Positions 22,158-33,198 of a stretch of 64,000 nt of DNA are shown here, one piece after another. The stretch's first letter is position 1. Every line of letters starts with the position of its first letter. Made by a program: the position numbers and the translations under genes. The notes below the pieces were generated by a model. It ran no database searches. It was not told the DNA's origin and saw only the letters and a list, made by a program, of their open reading frames with translations. The stretch covers positions 3,918,455 to 3,982,454 of the forward strand of contig JAJEKV010000015.1 of NCBI GenBank assembly GCA_021234155.1, written 5' to 3'. This DNA comes from Isoetes taiwanensis. Its lineage: Eukaryota > Streptophyta > Lycopodiopsida > Isoetales > Isoetaceae.

Positions 22158-23390
22158 ATGCAGAAAAACTTAGATGCGCTTGCCAGGTTTTGTGACGCTA
22201 CTGAAATGAAGGTAAACTTGGGTAAAACAAAAATTTTGATTTTTGGCACCAGATCACGGGACTATTATTTTCATTATAAAGGAGAGCAGGTGGAGATAGC
22301 AAAAAATTACAAATATTTGGGTCTTGTGGTTGATCATAACTACAGTTGGAATACTGCAGTTGAACAGAGAATAGACGCGGGAATAAAATCACTTTTTGCA
22401 CTACAAAGGAAATGCAGAAAAGCAGAAATTGTGGATTGGAAACTTAAAAATATGCTTTATATATCTTTGGTTCGGTCAGTGGTACTATATGGTTGTGAAA
22501 CTTGGGGACCCGGCTTATCATTGGAACTGTGGAAAAGGGTTAGAAAGTCAAAAAAAAATTTCTTCTTCTGAACTAGGTGTAAAGATCTGCACTCCCCTTC
22601 CAATGATGCTAGGCTGAAGTCGGAATGATGCCTTTAGAGTTGGAAGCATTGCATCAAACACTAAAGTATCTGAATCGGGTGCAAAAAAATGGATCCGCGA
22701 TAGGTTGCCACATTTGGCGATGATTCAAAGCGATCACGAAGGGATGGTATGCTAGTATAGGAGAATGGGCTCCGGAATGGGGGATGGAACTAGATGAAAT
22801 ACCGTTGAAGAGAAGGAATTGGAAGAATACATTTTTAATAAAGGGAAAGCGAAGTTATGGGAAAGACACGGAACCAAAATGATCTTTTATAGAGATTGCA
22901 TTAATCTAGATATGATGGAGGCACCACACCTTGCAGGAAGATTGTCATATTTTAAAAGACACTTGATATGCAGGTTGAGACTTAGTTCGCACCATTTGGG
23001 GGTGGAAGTAGGAAGATGGGGGAACTTTTCGCGACATAGACGTACATGTAAAGTGTGTGGGACAGATGACATTGAAGATGAAGCGCACCTTATATTAGAA
23101 TGTCTTTGCTTATCAAAACTTGAGAGGGATGTATGGTATTACATGGGGTTTATCCTACGAGAATTTTTGAATTACCAACCGAGATTATAGGAGGTTATTT
23201 AACTGAAGCCATGCGGATGAGAGAATTGTCTATCAAAAGCTATCATTTACTGGAAATATATGATGAGGAGGAGAGCACATCTAGTGGTATTCTTTGTGAT
23301 ACACTGGATGGTTAGTAGAGGTGATTTGTATGTGTAATAATTGTAGTGGTCCTCTAGACCTGATGGTCTCATGGACATAAATAAAATCAT
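22158..23390 (+). mobile_element. LINE fragment A2: RT thumb to 3' end
   Basis: It begins mid-protein at MQKNLDALARFCDATEMKVN, continues through SLVRSVVLYGCETWGPGLS, shifts frame near 22550 and 22620-22820, and ends with a zinc knuckle (CKVCGTDDIEDEAHLILEC). The 3' UTR ends in a hairpin at 23349-23376, then ATAAATAAA and (TC)n. Residues match the LINE at 52.1-58.4 kb closely, so both belong to one family, distinct from fragment A1 upstream. Confidence 0.85.
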
Positions 23391-23562
<172 letters not shown>

Positions 23563-24230
23563 GTTGTAGCTCTTTGGCTTCCGAGTATTCTCATTTGTTG
23601 TGTCATTATATCTGGAATCCTTTTTCCGTCATGCTCGTGTGTTTTCTGATTTAGTTGGCATTCTGATGCTTGGCCCGTGAGGGCATCTAACCCCTTGTCT
23701 TAAACTTCCATGTGGTCTGTTTGTTTGCAGCTGGCACGCGATGGATCGTCTTTTCAATTTTTGACATTGTGCTATTGTGATTGGTTGCTTGTGTTGACTA
23801 CTAACTATTTGTTTACTAACGGGTTGATTCTCAGGTGGCCGTTGGTCGTGCTTTTACTCTCTCTCTCTCTCTCTCCTGGCGTAGCACTTGTCGCTTCTGG
23901 GTAGGCTCCAAAGGGTTCTTCTATTGGATGTGCCTATTTTCTCTTCCTGGCATAGCTTTGTGGCTTCCAGAGAGCGCTGAGGGAAAAACCCCCACGGTCG
24001 GGCCTAGTATCTATATATTTTCTCTCTCAGCGTAGCAATGTCACTTCCGAGGATTCTTTATAATTTCTCTATTCTGTTATTATTTCTCGTCAGATTCTTG
24101 TGTTTTTCTTGCTTTTCGAGCATGATGCATGCTTGGCCATAGGGCTCCTAACCTTTTCACGTTAACCATCTGTGTGATTGTGTTTTGCAGTTCGACGCGA
24201 TCCTCTTTCTTGACACTAAGGTAGTAGCCG
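23563..24230. repeat. Duplicated non-coding unit with GTAGC..TGTGGCTTCC motif
   Basis: Segments 23563-23770 and 24027-24218 align over about 200 bp; both include TGTGGT/ATCTGTGTG..TTTGCAG and a GACAT/GACAC end. A short motif of the form CNTAGC-NNTGT-GCTTCC occurs at 23567, 23878, 23950 and 24031, each next to CT-rich sequence and with weakly pairing flanks. TTTGCAG could be a splice acceptor, but no protein frame follows. Confidence 0.5.
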
Positions 24231-24925
24231 ATTTTCAGCAGTTTCGAGGTGGTTGCGGTTGCAGTTCTCACTTCTACCCTTTCTTGTTGAGGTGGGGGTT
24301 GGAAGTCGATATTTGAGGGTTGCGGGCCGAGGTGCAGCTTTGGTCTGGTCAATTCTGACTTGGACGGGCTTTGGATGCAGTTTTGGGTTCGGGAACTTTG
24401 TGGGTCGCGGGCCTAGTTATATGTTTTGAGCTAGTTATATGGCTGAGGTCATTGTCGGATTTTTTCACTCATATTCACTCATGTTGGGGCCTCATTGTGG
24501 GTCCCCCTATGGGTCATTGTATTTTCATTCATTCAACTCAATGGAACTCCACTTCACTTCTGGTGTGCTTGGCTTAGATAAAGTCATTATTTATTTGGGG
24601 TTTTTCGGGTTGTTGCGAAGCTAGATTCTGTTTTTGGGGTGGATAGGGTCTGTTTGGATTGGTATAGGAGTCTTGTTTGGTTTATAGAGATCTTGTCGAC
24701 CTCTTTTGTCTAATTTGTTGTCACCGTCTTGCTCGGTTTCGTTTTTGTTTATAATTTGGTTTCTGTTTCATGTGCCGGTCGGTTTGGGGGCTTGTAGTGC
24801 GTTTTGTGGTGTGCTTTATGTTTGTGTTGTTCTAGGTCGTATTATGATGGTCCTTATAGGTTGTACTTGGGGCTTGGTTTGGTGCTGCCTGGGGTCTTAT
24901 TTGTATCGTTAGAATAATTTATGTA

Positions 24926-25003
24926 TTGAGTTTGGTCAGTCTAGTTCTTGCCTCATCTTTCCCTTGTTATTTGACGCATGCATAGGTCATTTGTGCAACC
25001 CTT
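24926..25003. repeat. Dispersed repeat, copy 1
   Basis: About 77 bp starting TTGAGTTTGGTCAGTCTAGT recurs at 30616-30694 at over 90% identity (counted by eye). It contains CCTCATCTTTCCCTTGTT in both copies. There is no coding potential. Confidence 0.8.
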
Positions 25004-28000
25004 ATCATTCCATATATAAAGCAGTATCATTTTTCGTTTTTAAAAAAATAGGAGGTAATTTTTACGGGCTGGCCGAGCCCCTCGCTCGACACGTATGCAC
25101 CCATTGCATTTTCAAATTGAAGAAAAAAGAAAAAAAACTAGGATGCCACGCTTTTGTTCTTATCTGCTTTGAATCAATCTCCTCCGTCGAATCTCCTTCT
25201 CTGCTCTCCACTTCCTCGCGCCCCATTCCGTGAGATCAGCTCTACTCTCCACTTCCCTCGCCCCCCATTACGGCGAACTCAGCGAACAAATGAAAATTGG
25301 TGTTAATCCTTGCGGGGGCAGACCTTGGCGTGGATCGTTCAAAGCCTATAGGGTCATAACACAAGCAACAAGGCTAGAATGCAATGGCTTTAGATCTGTA
25401 GAGTCTTCAGCAGATTTGCGACGATCTGCGGGGGCTTTTCGGCGGATTTACAATTTGCGGGGGATGGTATTTGCGGGGACCTCCATCGCCATAGCCCGGC
25501 CTTGCGGGGAAAGAGCTCTGCTGCAGACAATCTACGCCATAGCCTAGCCTTGCCGTGAATGGCAAAAAATTTACAAGATCCGGCGGGGCTTCAAGGGATC
25601 TACTTTGTACTTTCGCTTGGCCTTAAGAGATTTGCGGGGCTTGAAGCCTTGAAGGGATTTCTGAGCATTGCAATGGATCTGCAACATATTTCTGAGGGTG
25701 AGGTAGGCCACGTCTTGCCAGCTTCACGGCCTGAAGTTTCCTTCCAAGGAACATGGTCGGGCCCTGTTTTACTCCGCCATGCCCTAACTCTCGCAGAGGT
25801 ACTTCTGTCTGTAAGCAGGGAAGGTGGGAATTTTGATGAAGGGGATTCCAGGGCCTGCCAGGTTTTTTTTTGGCCCCGATAGCTTGTGGCTAGGGATTTC
25901 TTGCAAAAAACTGGAGACAAGAGGCAAGGAAAAGAAGCGGAAAGCGGTGAAGTGGCTTGACTTCGAGTTTGGGTTCGTTGGTCCTATGACGAGGGGATTT
26001 GGGTGTTGATTGAGAAGAAGAGCGACATCGTGTGAATAAGGAGCGAACTTATTAGATAGGAGACGGCAAATGCCAATATTGAAAGATTGATCTGGGAACA
26101 GAGCTCTTTTGGAGAAACATACTGATTCGTTCTCTTTGTTGGTATTGATCTTTTATTGATGCATTGCTATGCCCAGTGCTGACAAATTTTCTTCCACGCA
26201 ACGACATTTCTGCAAGGCTCATGCCGGTTGGCCATGCACCTGAATGTATTTGAACGAATAATTCCGTCTCCAATGCATTTGCTTTTAAATTGGAAGGCGA
26301 AGAAGGGGCGATCCATCCGTAGGTTTTCAATGTGGTGAGTTATCACAAAGATTTATCCACACAAGTTGTGTAAATTTCATAAATTTCTTTTTAAACTACA
26401 GTGTTCAAAGCCTTTCTGAGCTTATATCTATCATAACCAAGGTGTTCAAAGCATTTCTAAGCTTATATCTATTATTAAGCAACGTTTGGAAGATATTGAT
26501 TCATATCGGATCCCTCAATTGATGGTAAGTATCGGTTCACTTCCCTTGTCATTATTGGTAAATGCAAATCCTAGGTCATTATTAATGGGTCCTTTCTTTT
26601 TGAAGTACGAGGATGATGAAGGTGATCCGGGTTACGCTTGCAAGTGATAGTGATCTAATAGATCTTTGTAAATTTTGCTAGAGTTTCCGGATAAAAGGTA
26701 AAAGAACATGCCATGTTGTCTTTGTTAAAGTTTGATAGTGTACTGGTTCCGACATTCAAGAATTTGTGTTAAAACTGACTAGTTCCAGTACTGCCAGGGT
26801 TTGACGCTTTTGCTAGACAAGTCAAGATCTGATACTGGGAAGGGTAATGAGCAAGCACCGGGTGCATTGAATCAGCAACATATCAATTACTTTGAGTACT
26901 TCGATGCAACGCTTTAGCCTTACAATTTTCACCTATTGCTTCCAAGGCAGCTATAAGTGGCAGTAAATGTTCAGATGTTGGATGGTTCCTGGTGGCATGA
27001 GGTGCCTTATGCAAGTAATTCACAACATCCATGTATCTGTGATAATACATACTATCAGAACTAAAATGGTTTTTCTTTTGAAGTTTGTACCCCAAAACAA
27101 TGTTTTATACAGAAAGGCAAGATCAAGCTTGGTCAAGTTGATGTTACGGAAAACGAAACACTCTGAACGTTTTTTTATCGGTGAGGGGCAGCCTTCCAGC
27201 AAATCTAGCAAATAGAAGTCATACTTTAAAAACAATAGAGACAATATATGGCATAGAACGTTAAGACTATCTGCTTAGCTTTACAGCCTCTGTTGTGTTA
27301 TCGTGGTTAGTACAAGGCCAACTATCTTTTGCCTGGTTTCACAAGTGATAGTGGAGTGTTTGATTCTACCGCATTCTAGTCCCAGCCCGCGTAGTTGCAC
27401 AGCCTCTGCTTTTGGCATATTCAGAGGACACACGAATTCTAATCAATGGACATCATTTAAATTTGTTCCTAATAAGCCCATCTGTTGAGATATTCGAAGA
27501 ATTGTCCTCTTAGACTTGAAAGAATTGCTGCATAAAGCTGCTATTGTTGATAATTAAATTTATCATCTGTCTGCGTGGAAGCAAAAGAATGATATAAGGA
27601 AGGCAAAAGACAGTCTATGGTGGTCTTTGGAATCTATCAAATCCTTGACTATCTCAGCGACCAGTCTCACTTGAATCTGACTCCAAGATCAGGAGACAAA
27701 TAAGGATGACACTGTTGTTATATTATTAGTGCGTATGCTCAAATGCCCATTATGATGGGGCAACTGTATAAACTATACATGTAAGGCATCCTTAAATCTC
27801 CTTACTCACATGATATTTCTATTAACAACCAGCTTGGAATTGAAGGGGTTATCCAGCAACATAATTTCATGAGCAAGCTTTGTCTTTCTGATACATATGC
27901 TATAAACAATATTGTGTTAAAAGTTGTACAACATGGACTTCAGTTCTTCCATTTCATCAATGATCTAAAGGATTCAAGACCAATGCAGAAATATACAAAT

Positions 28001-28975
28001 GCCAACTATACATCATGGAATTGTTAAAAAAACAAATGATGGTCCAAAGTTTGAAACACGGGGATATCTGCTTTTGGATACATCAAGAGCATGGGCACCC
28101 ATGCACCATGATCTAAACCCCTCTTTGGATCCTCTGTTACAGACTTAACAGATTTAAACCCTGCTGTAACCAGCAGGTGCTTAATCCTTTTTGCAATGGC
28201 ATGCTCATCAGGAGCATTATTATATTTAATCTAGATGTAAAATATGGGTTTTGAGTAAGTAGATATCGGGCGGGGCACCTTCAAGAAGCATTGATCTCTT
28301 TGATTCTTTGAATGTGGTCGAGCAAAGGCAGCTCAAATACAAATTGCTTGATATACATTTTGCGAGAACCTTAAGCCATCGAAAAATGCCGTTATGCACG
28401 GTTTAAGAACAATTTTTTAAAATAGCCCCAAACACTTTGCAACTATAACTTTCTCCGAGACAGGTCCTAAGCAGTGTTGCTGCCATAACAAACAAGCGGT
28501 TATGCAATCGGGTTCAATACCCAAACAAAAGATAAAATGAACTTACAATGTACTTACAATGATAACTTCTCTAAAGCCTTTTAATGTCATTCAGAGCAAC
28601 AAAATTTAGCCATGCAAAATATATACAAAGAACAAAGCTTTGTTGACATAATAAATGTATCCTCCGCACTTCTTGCACTTCTTGAAAAAACTATGAATCA
28701 TTTGAACGTTACTTTGGAACTAAGGTGGTTGACATAATGCAGAAATGTATCCTCCCCGCACTTCTTGATAAAAAAATGTGAAAGCACTTCTTTATTTGTT
28801 CGACATACATTAACTCTTGAAAATATGGGGACACATGGTGGGACCAAGAACAAAGAAGAGATGGTTAAGCTCTTTGCCTGGAAAAACCTTAGCATTGGAT
28901 CTGCGACATATTATATATAAAAGCAGTCTCCAATGTTCAATAAGGTCAAAAAGCAGTACCTACTAGCATCTTGAA
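25004..28975. other. No recognisable gene; G-rich tract 25300-25560
   Basis: TGCGGGG occurs repeatedly between 25309 and 25640, giving Gly/Arg-biased ORFs. A 41-bp unit (GTGTTCAAAGCNTTTCTNAG) is tandemly duplicated at 26401 and 26442. No domains were recognised in ORFs such as 25559-25882 or 26052-26330. Confidence 0.35.
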
Positions 28976-28981
28976 AATATA

Positions 28982-29278
28982 AGAGAGAGAGAGAGAGGAT
29001 ATGCTCGTGCGTGAGAGAGAGAGAGAGATCCTCAATGAGAGAGAGTGAGAGAGAGAGAGAGAGAGATCTCCCAGAGAGAGAGGTGGACTGTCGCGAATGG
29101 AAGAATCACCCTGAGATGGGTAGATGGGTGCAGCATGGGATTAACGATATAATTTGCCACCTTTTAATATCCCAAAGCCCACAAGCATCAAATGCAGCTT
29201 CAAAGGCAACGTTCCTTCATGTGACCACACACCACGTCCGAGAGAGAGAGCCCCCACCTAGAGAGAGAGTTCCTTCGT

Positions 29279-29344
<66 letters not shown>

Positions 29345-29397
29345 CTAGAGAGAGAGAGAGATCGAGAGAGAAGAGAGAGGAGAGGAAGCACGGAAGG
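28982..29397. repeat. Cluster of (GA)n microsatellites
   Basis: GA tracts at 28982-29078, 29237-29272 and 29279-29392 flank a 150-bp unique core. The Arg/Glu-rich ORF at 29011-29406 is a product of the repeat. Confidence 0.9.
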
Positions 29398-30285
29398 GCT
29401 AGTTGATGTCAAGATTTAAAATGAAGAATAATTTAAAATGAAGAATAAGGAGGGTTGGGGATCATCATATGGAGTTTTACATTTCTTTGCGGCAATGGTT
29501 GGCAAGCGAGGCGGTGAATTACCTTTGGTTCTGACCTTTTATTTGTTCATACTATGCCCACTAACCAGAACTCAAATTATTGATGTGAAAGCCTAAAGGC
29601 GCTTCGTCTTCTTGATAATATATTTGATACGCAGCATCATATTACCTTGATAATTTGTTCTCAAGAACCCACTAGATCATAGCGGAAGAAGGCCGCTACT
29701 TTGATCCATATTGAAATGACAAAATTGTATTTGGATGGAAAAATATGTGCACAAAAAGCGCCAAAAGTTGCATTAAATTCCGTTGGTGGCAATTTGAGCT
29801 ATATAGAGGGCTTCTGAATTCCACCAATGGCAATTTGAACCAAAAGAAAGTCGCCCATTTACGATGTATGCAACTATCGACAAAAACTTTGAGTTGTTCA
29901 CTGTAATGTCGGATGGGATTACGCCAATACTTTAATATGATATTTGTTTTCTTGATGTTTCTTAATGCTTTGGATCACGAGAACATCATTCCTATTCTTC
30001 TTGGGCTGCTAAGGTGAGCATTGACATTTACGTCACTCTTTATTGTGATGTTAATAATTTATGTTTTAGGTATCTATTATACTAAGTTTGTTAATTTACC
30101 TTGGTGTGTGGCTAAAGTGTTGCCGACACTCAATGGGAAACTTCGGTGGCATGGCATTGGGTGCCGACCCCTCATGTCTCGTGGGTCGAGGTGGTCGATC
30201 TCAACTTTGTTAGGCTTGAGAATAGCCCATCTTCTTCTTTTAGAATCTTTGGCGTGGAATGTTAAAAGCTATGTTAGAATAATGT
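29398..30285. other. No recognisable gene
   Basis: TTTAAAATGAAGAATAA occurs twice near 29415. Nothing else was recognised. Confidence 0.3.
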
Positions 30286-30289
30286 TAAG

Positions 30290-30492
30290 CCCTTGAGACC
30301 CTTACGGGGGTAAGGACTGGCGAGCCAGGCAACATTGCGGGTTCAAGTCCCACACATGTACTTGAGTTGTCATGTTAACCAAATATAGAAAGGTGACCCA
30401 TCCCAAGCGCTAATGATTGCGTAGGTGGAGGACATGGGGTCGAGGAAGAGAAACGTTCGCGGCGGCGGCCGCCGCGATAAGTTTCTTGTTAT
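30290..30492 (+). mobile_element. tRNA-derived SINE-like element
   Basis: GGTTCAAGTCC at 30340-30350 matches the RNA polymerase III B box. A body of about 110 bp follows, then a GC-rich hairpin (GGCGGCGGCCGCCGC, about 30461) and GATAAGTTTCTTG. That tail recurs at 20245-20282 on the other strand. A convincing A box was not identified. Confidence 0.45.
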
Positions 30493-30615
30493 GTTATAAA
30501 CATTAAACCTTGTGTTATGAAACATTATAACAAAGGATCCTTGTGCATAATTTATTAAACATTAATCACAAAAGGTCCTTATGCATAGGTCGGTCCTTGT
30601 GCATGATTATAATTT

Positions 30616-30694
30616 TGTTGAGTTTGGTCAGTCTAGTCCTTGCCTCATCTTTCCCTTGTTGTTTGACGCCATGCATAGGTCGTTTGTGCCCCCC
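30616..30694. repeat. Dispersed repeat, copy 2
   Basis: Second copy of the 24926-25003 repeat. It lies between two related AT-rich segments containing CATTAAAYCTYGTGTTAT (30504 and 30709). Confidence 0.8.
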
Positions 30695-31659
30695 CTTATG
30701 TTACGAACATTAAATCTCGTGTTATAAACATTATAATGAAGGGTCCTTGGTGCATAATTTATTAAACAAGGTTTCTTGTTTGCTTGTATTCCTTTTTTCT
30801 TGGTTCTTCACGTTCTTGTATGTTGGTATTTCTTTTGGTAGTCCTTATGCTTGCAATATCTAGCATTATAAAAGGGGGTTTTTTTGTAATTTTATACGCT
30901 TTTTGGCATGGTTTTCATATGATTTCATGCTTGAGGCATACTAATCAGTATACTAGAGTGCACATTGGATTTTTATATTTGAATGGCGTTTCATCTATGG
31001 TTTTGCAATGGTTGCGCATTATATAGTTCCTATTCACAAAAGAATTATTTGTATTAATTCCTTGAAGAGCATGCAAGCATCAGGGATGTCTGCTTTAGGG
31101 TTTATGTCGATCTCTGGTTTAGGGTTTGTGTAGGAAAGGGGTTTTGCAGCAATTCGTGGGATCTCGCAATAGATGGCAAAGGCAGGGACACCATCGAACT
31201 CGTCTGTGGCAGGCACATGGGGCATGATCCATTAAATCATGCTATGCCATTGAAGCGATAAACTTTTTTGAATGGGCATTGCACCATGGAGGCCGCTAAG
31301 ACCATGGGCGCAGCAGATGCGGCATTAGCGGATGCAGTCGAGAAGCTTTATCATTTGCCTTAACAAAGGCAACATCGAAATGCTGATTCAGGATTATGCG
31401 CTCTTGGTCTGAAACAGGTCTCAGAGTTTCTTGTATTTCAAGGCGAACTCCAGCTATCTGATATCTGGTATAGCTTTGTTTCTATGGGTTCGATTATCTC
31501 ATATGTTTGTATCTTGAAGAGCTGCTAATGATATTCGTGGGACTCCTTGTCTTCAGAAAGAAATGGCATCAATATCTTGTTCAGATCAATGTTTTCCTTC
31601 TCGAAGTTTGCTAAATTTTATTGCTCGGTCTTTTCACATTATGTAATTTCTGTGTGTAG

Positions 31660-32563
31660 GCCACAGGTCACTATTGCAACAACAATTGTATTTTCCCATC
31701 GATTTTTTCTCAGACAGTCCCATACGAGAAATGGTAGATATGTCAGTATACTCTAGAGTTTCATGATTCCAATTTCATATACTAGCTACAGTCCCGTTTT
31801 CATTATTGTCCTTATTTTGTAGATGGCTGCCACTATCTGTATGTTTCTGGCGGGCAAGGTAGAAGAAACACCTAGACAACTAAAGGATGTTATACTTGTG
31901 TCATATGAGATCCGCAAAACCAAAGATCCAGCTGTTTGTGAGAGAATGAAGTGGCAGAAGGCATTTCATGTCAAGTTCTATAACCTGTTGTCTATTTGAT
32001 CTTATGGATTGTATCATTTCAGTCTTTGCACCTGTTTAATCTAGATGGATTTCTGATCAGGGGGTTTATGATGCACAACGTGAACTCGTTCTTGTTGGGG
32101 AACGCTTGGTGCGGACGACATTGGGCTTTGATCTGAATATTCATCATCCGTACAAACCGCTGGTTGCAGCTATCAAGAAGTTCAAAGTTTCCCAAAATGC
32201 TGCCCTAGCACAAGTGGCATGGAACTTTGTCAATGACGGGTAAGTAATTTGATTTGCAAGTTCACTGCTTATTAGCATATGTCCAGGCAAAGTAAAAGGA
32301 AGGAAGTTCTTTCCTTTAATTTGAGCACACTGGAATGAAGCAGCGTAAGGGGTGTGCAGGCTGCGCACATTGCTCTTCCTGCAATTTAAACCTCACCACA
32401 TTGCTGCTGGTGCCATCTTCTTAGTGGCTAAGTTTCTGAAGGTGAAGCTGCCATCTGATTGGTCCCATAGGCCGATTGGCCTCAGTGGACGATAAAAAAT
32501 CATTCTCATTCTCATTTCTCATTCTCATCTGATGGGGAGAAGGTTTGGTGGCAAGAATTTGGG
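31660..32563 (+). pseudogene. Cyclin-T pseudogene (P-TEFb cyclin), interrupted by a LINE end
   Basis: Four exon-like blocks spell the cyclin box of plant cyclin T, the CDK9-partner cyclin acting in transcription elongation: 31660-31733 (QVTIATTIVFSHRFFLRQSH), 31823-31946 ([20 protein letters not shown]), 32061-32239 ([20 protein letters not shown], ending in a GTAAGT donor), and 32360-32459 plus 32534-32563 ([19 protein letters not shown], then EKVWWQEF). A 66-bp insertion with an 8-bp duplication splits the last block and brings a stop. The second intron would need a GC donor, and the first junction is out of phase. The N-terminal exons are missing or unrecognisable. It is therefore a decayed gene, not a processed copy. 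Confidence 0.8.
32460..32525 (+). mobile_element. 66-bp LINE 3'-end insertion with 8-bp target duplication
   Basis: CATCTGAT flanks the insert at 32452-32459 and 32526-32533. The insert is only the terminal hairpin (GTCC..GGCC-GATT-GGCC..GGAC, 32462-32490), then GATAAAAAA and a TCATTC-like simple repeat. Outside it the cyclin-T reading resumes exactly, which defines the insertion to the base. Confidence 0.85.
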
Positions 32564-33198
32564 TGAATATGGAATACTAGTTTGTAGTTTATGTAGCTGT
32601 GCTTGTTTGGTGCACACTGGAGTCTTTTTTTTATATTGCATCCGAGTTCATTGCATGAACTTCCTTTTGACAGCAGATCCCTTCTTATATGAAAGCATTG
32701 TTAGAGGATCTTTCTTCTTAATACTTAATAGTATTGTATCGTGTACTCCTTCTTTATATATATATATCTATTATTACATGTTTGTGTAGGGTGCAAATTT
32801 TTCTAGGGCTTTTTTGCTTGGGCATTTTGTTCTTTTTCTACCATTTCGATACTAATAGGAAGACAATTGAAATTATAGACTACAACTTGCTCATATTGGA
32901 CACAAAACAGGAGATATTGATTCATAGAAGAGGCACAAGTCATGTGCTCTCAAAAGTACAACTAAATATATAAGATAATTGGCTTAAAAAAAAAAAACTA
33001 TTACAATGCAAGTATTACTGTAGAAGTTTCTCCAGAATAGCATCAGGTAGAATAGGCTGGATCAAAGTCAAATCAACCACTGGATCTCTCCCGAATATCT
33101 TAGTGAGGACATAGAATATATGTTTGCAAGGTGTATAGTTGTTCTACAATGCTTTGCACAAAAGTCGGGACAAGTGCAAGCCGTGCTCGTTCTTGATG
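32564..33198. other. Non-coding; possible 3' remnant of minus-strand gene
   Basis: Minus-strand frames near 33060-33190 contain protein-like pieces (FVQSIVEQLYTLQTYILCPH) separated by stops, perhaps decayed C-terminal sequence of the transposase-like gene at 33199-34541. A (TA)n-rich segment lies near 32756. Confidence 0.3.

Noticed and set aside
29011-29406. 131-codon Arg/Glu-rich ORF
   Set aside because: Translation of (GA)n microsatellites around a short unique core.
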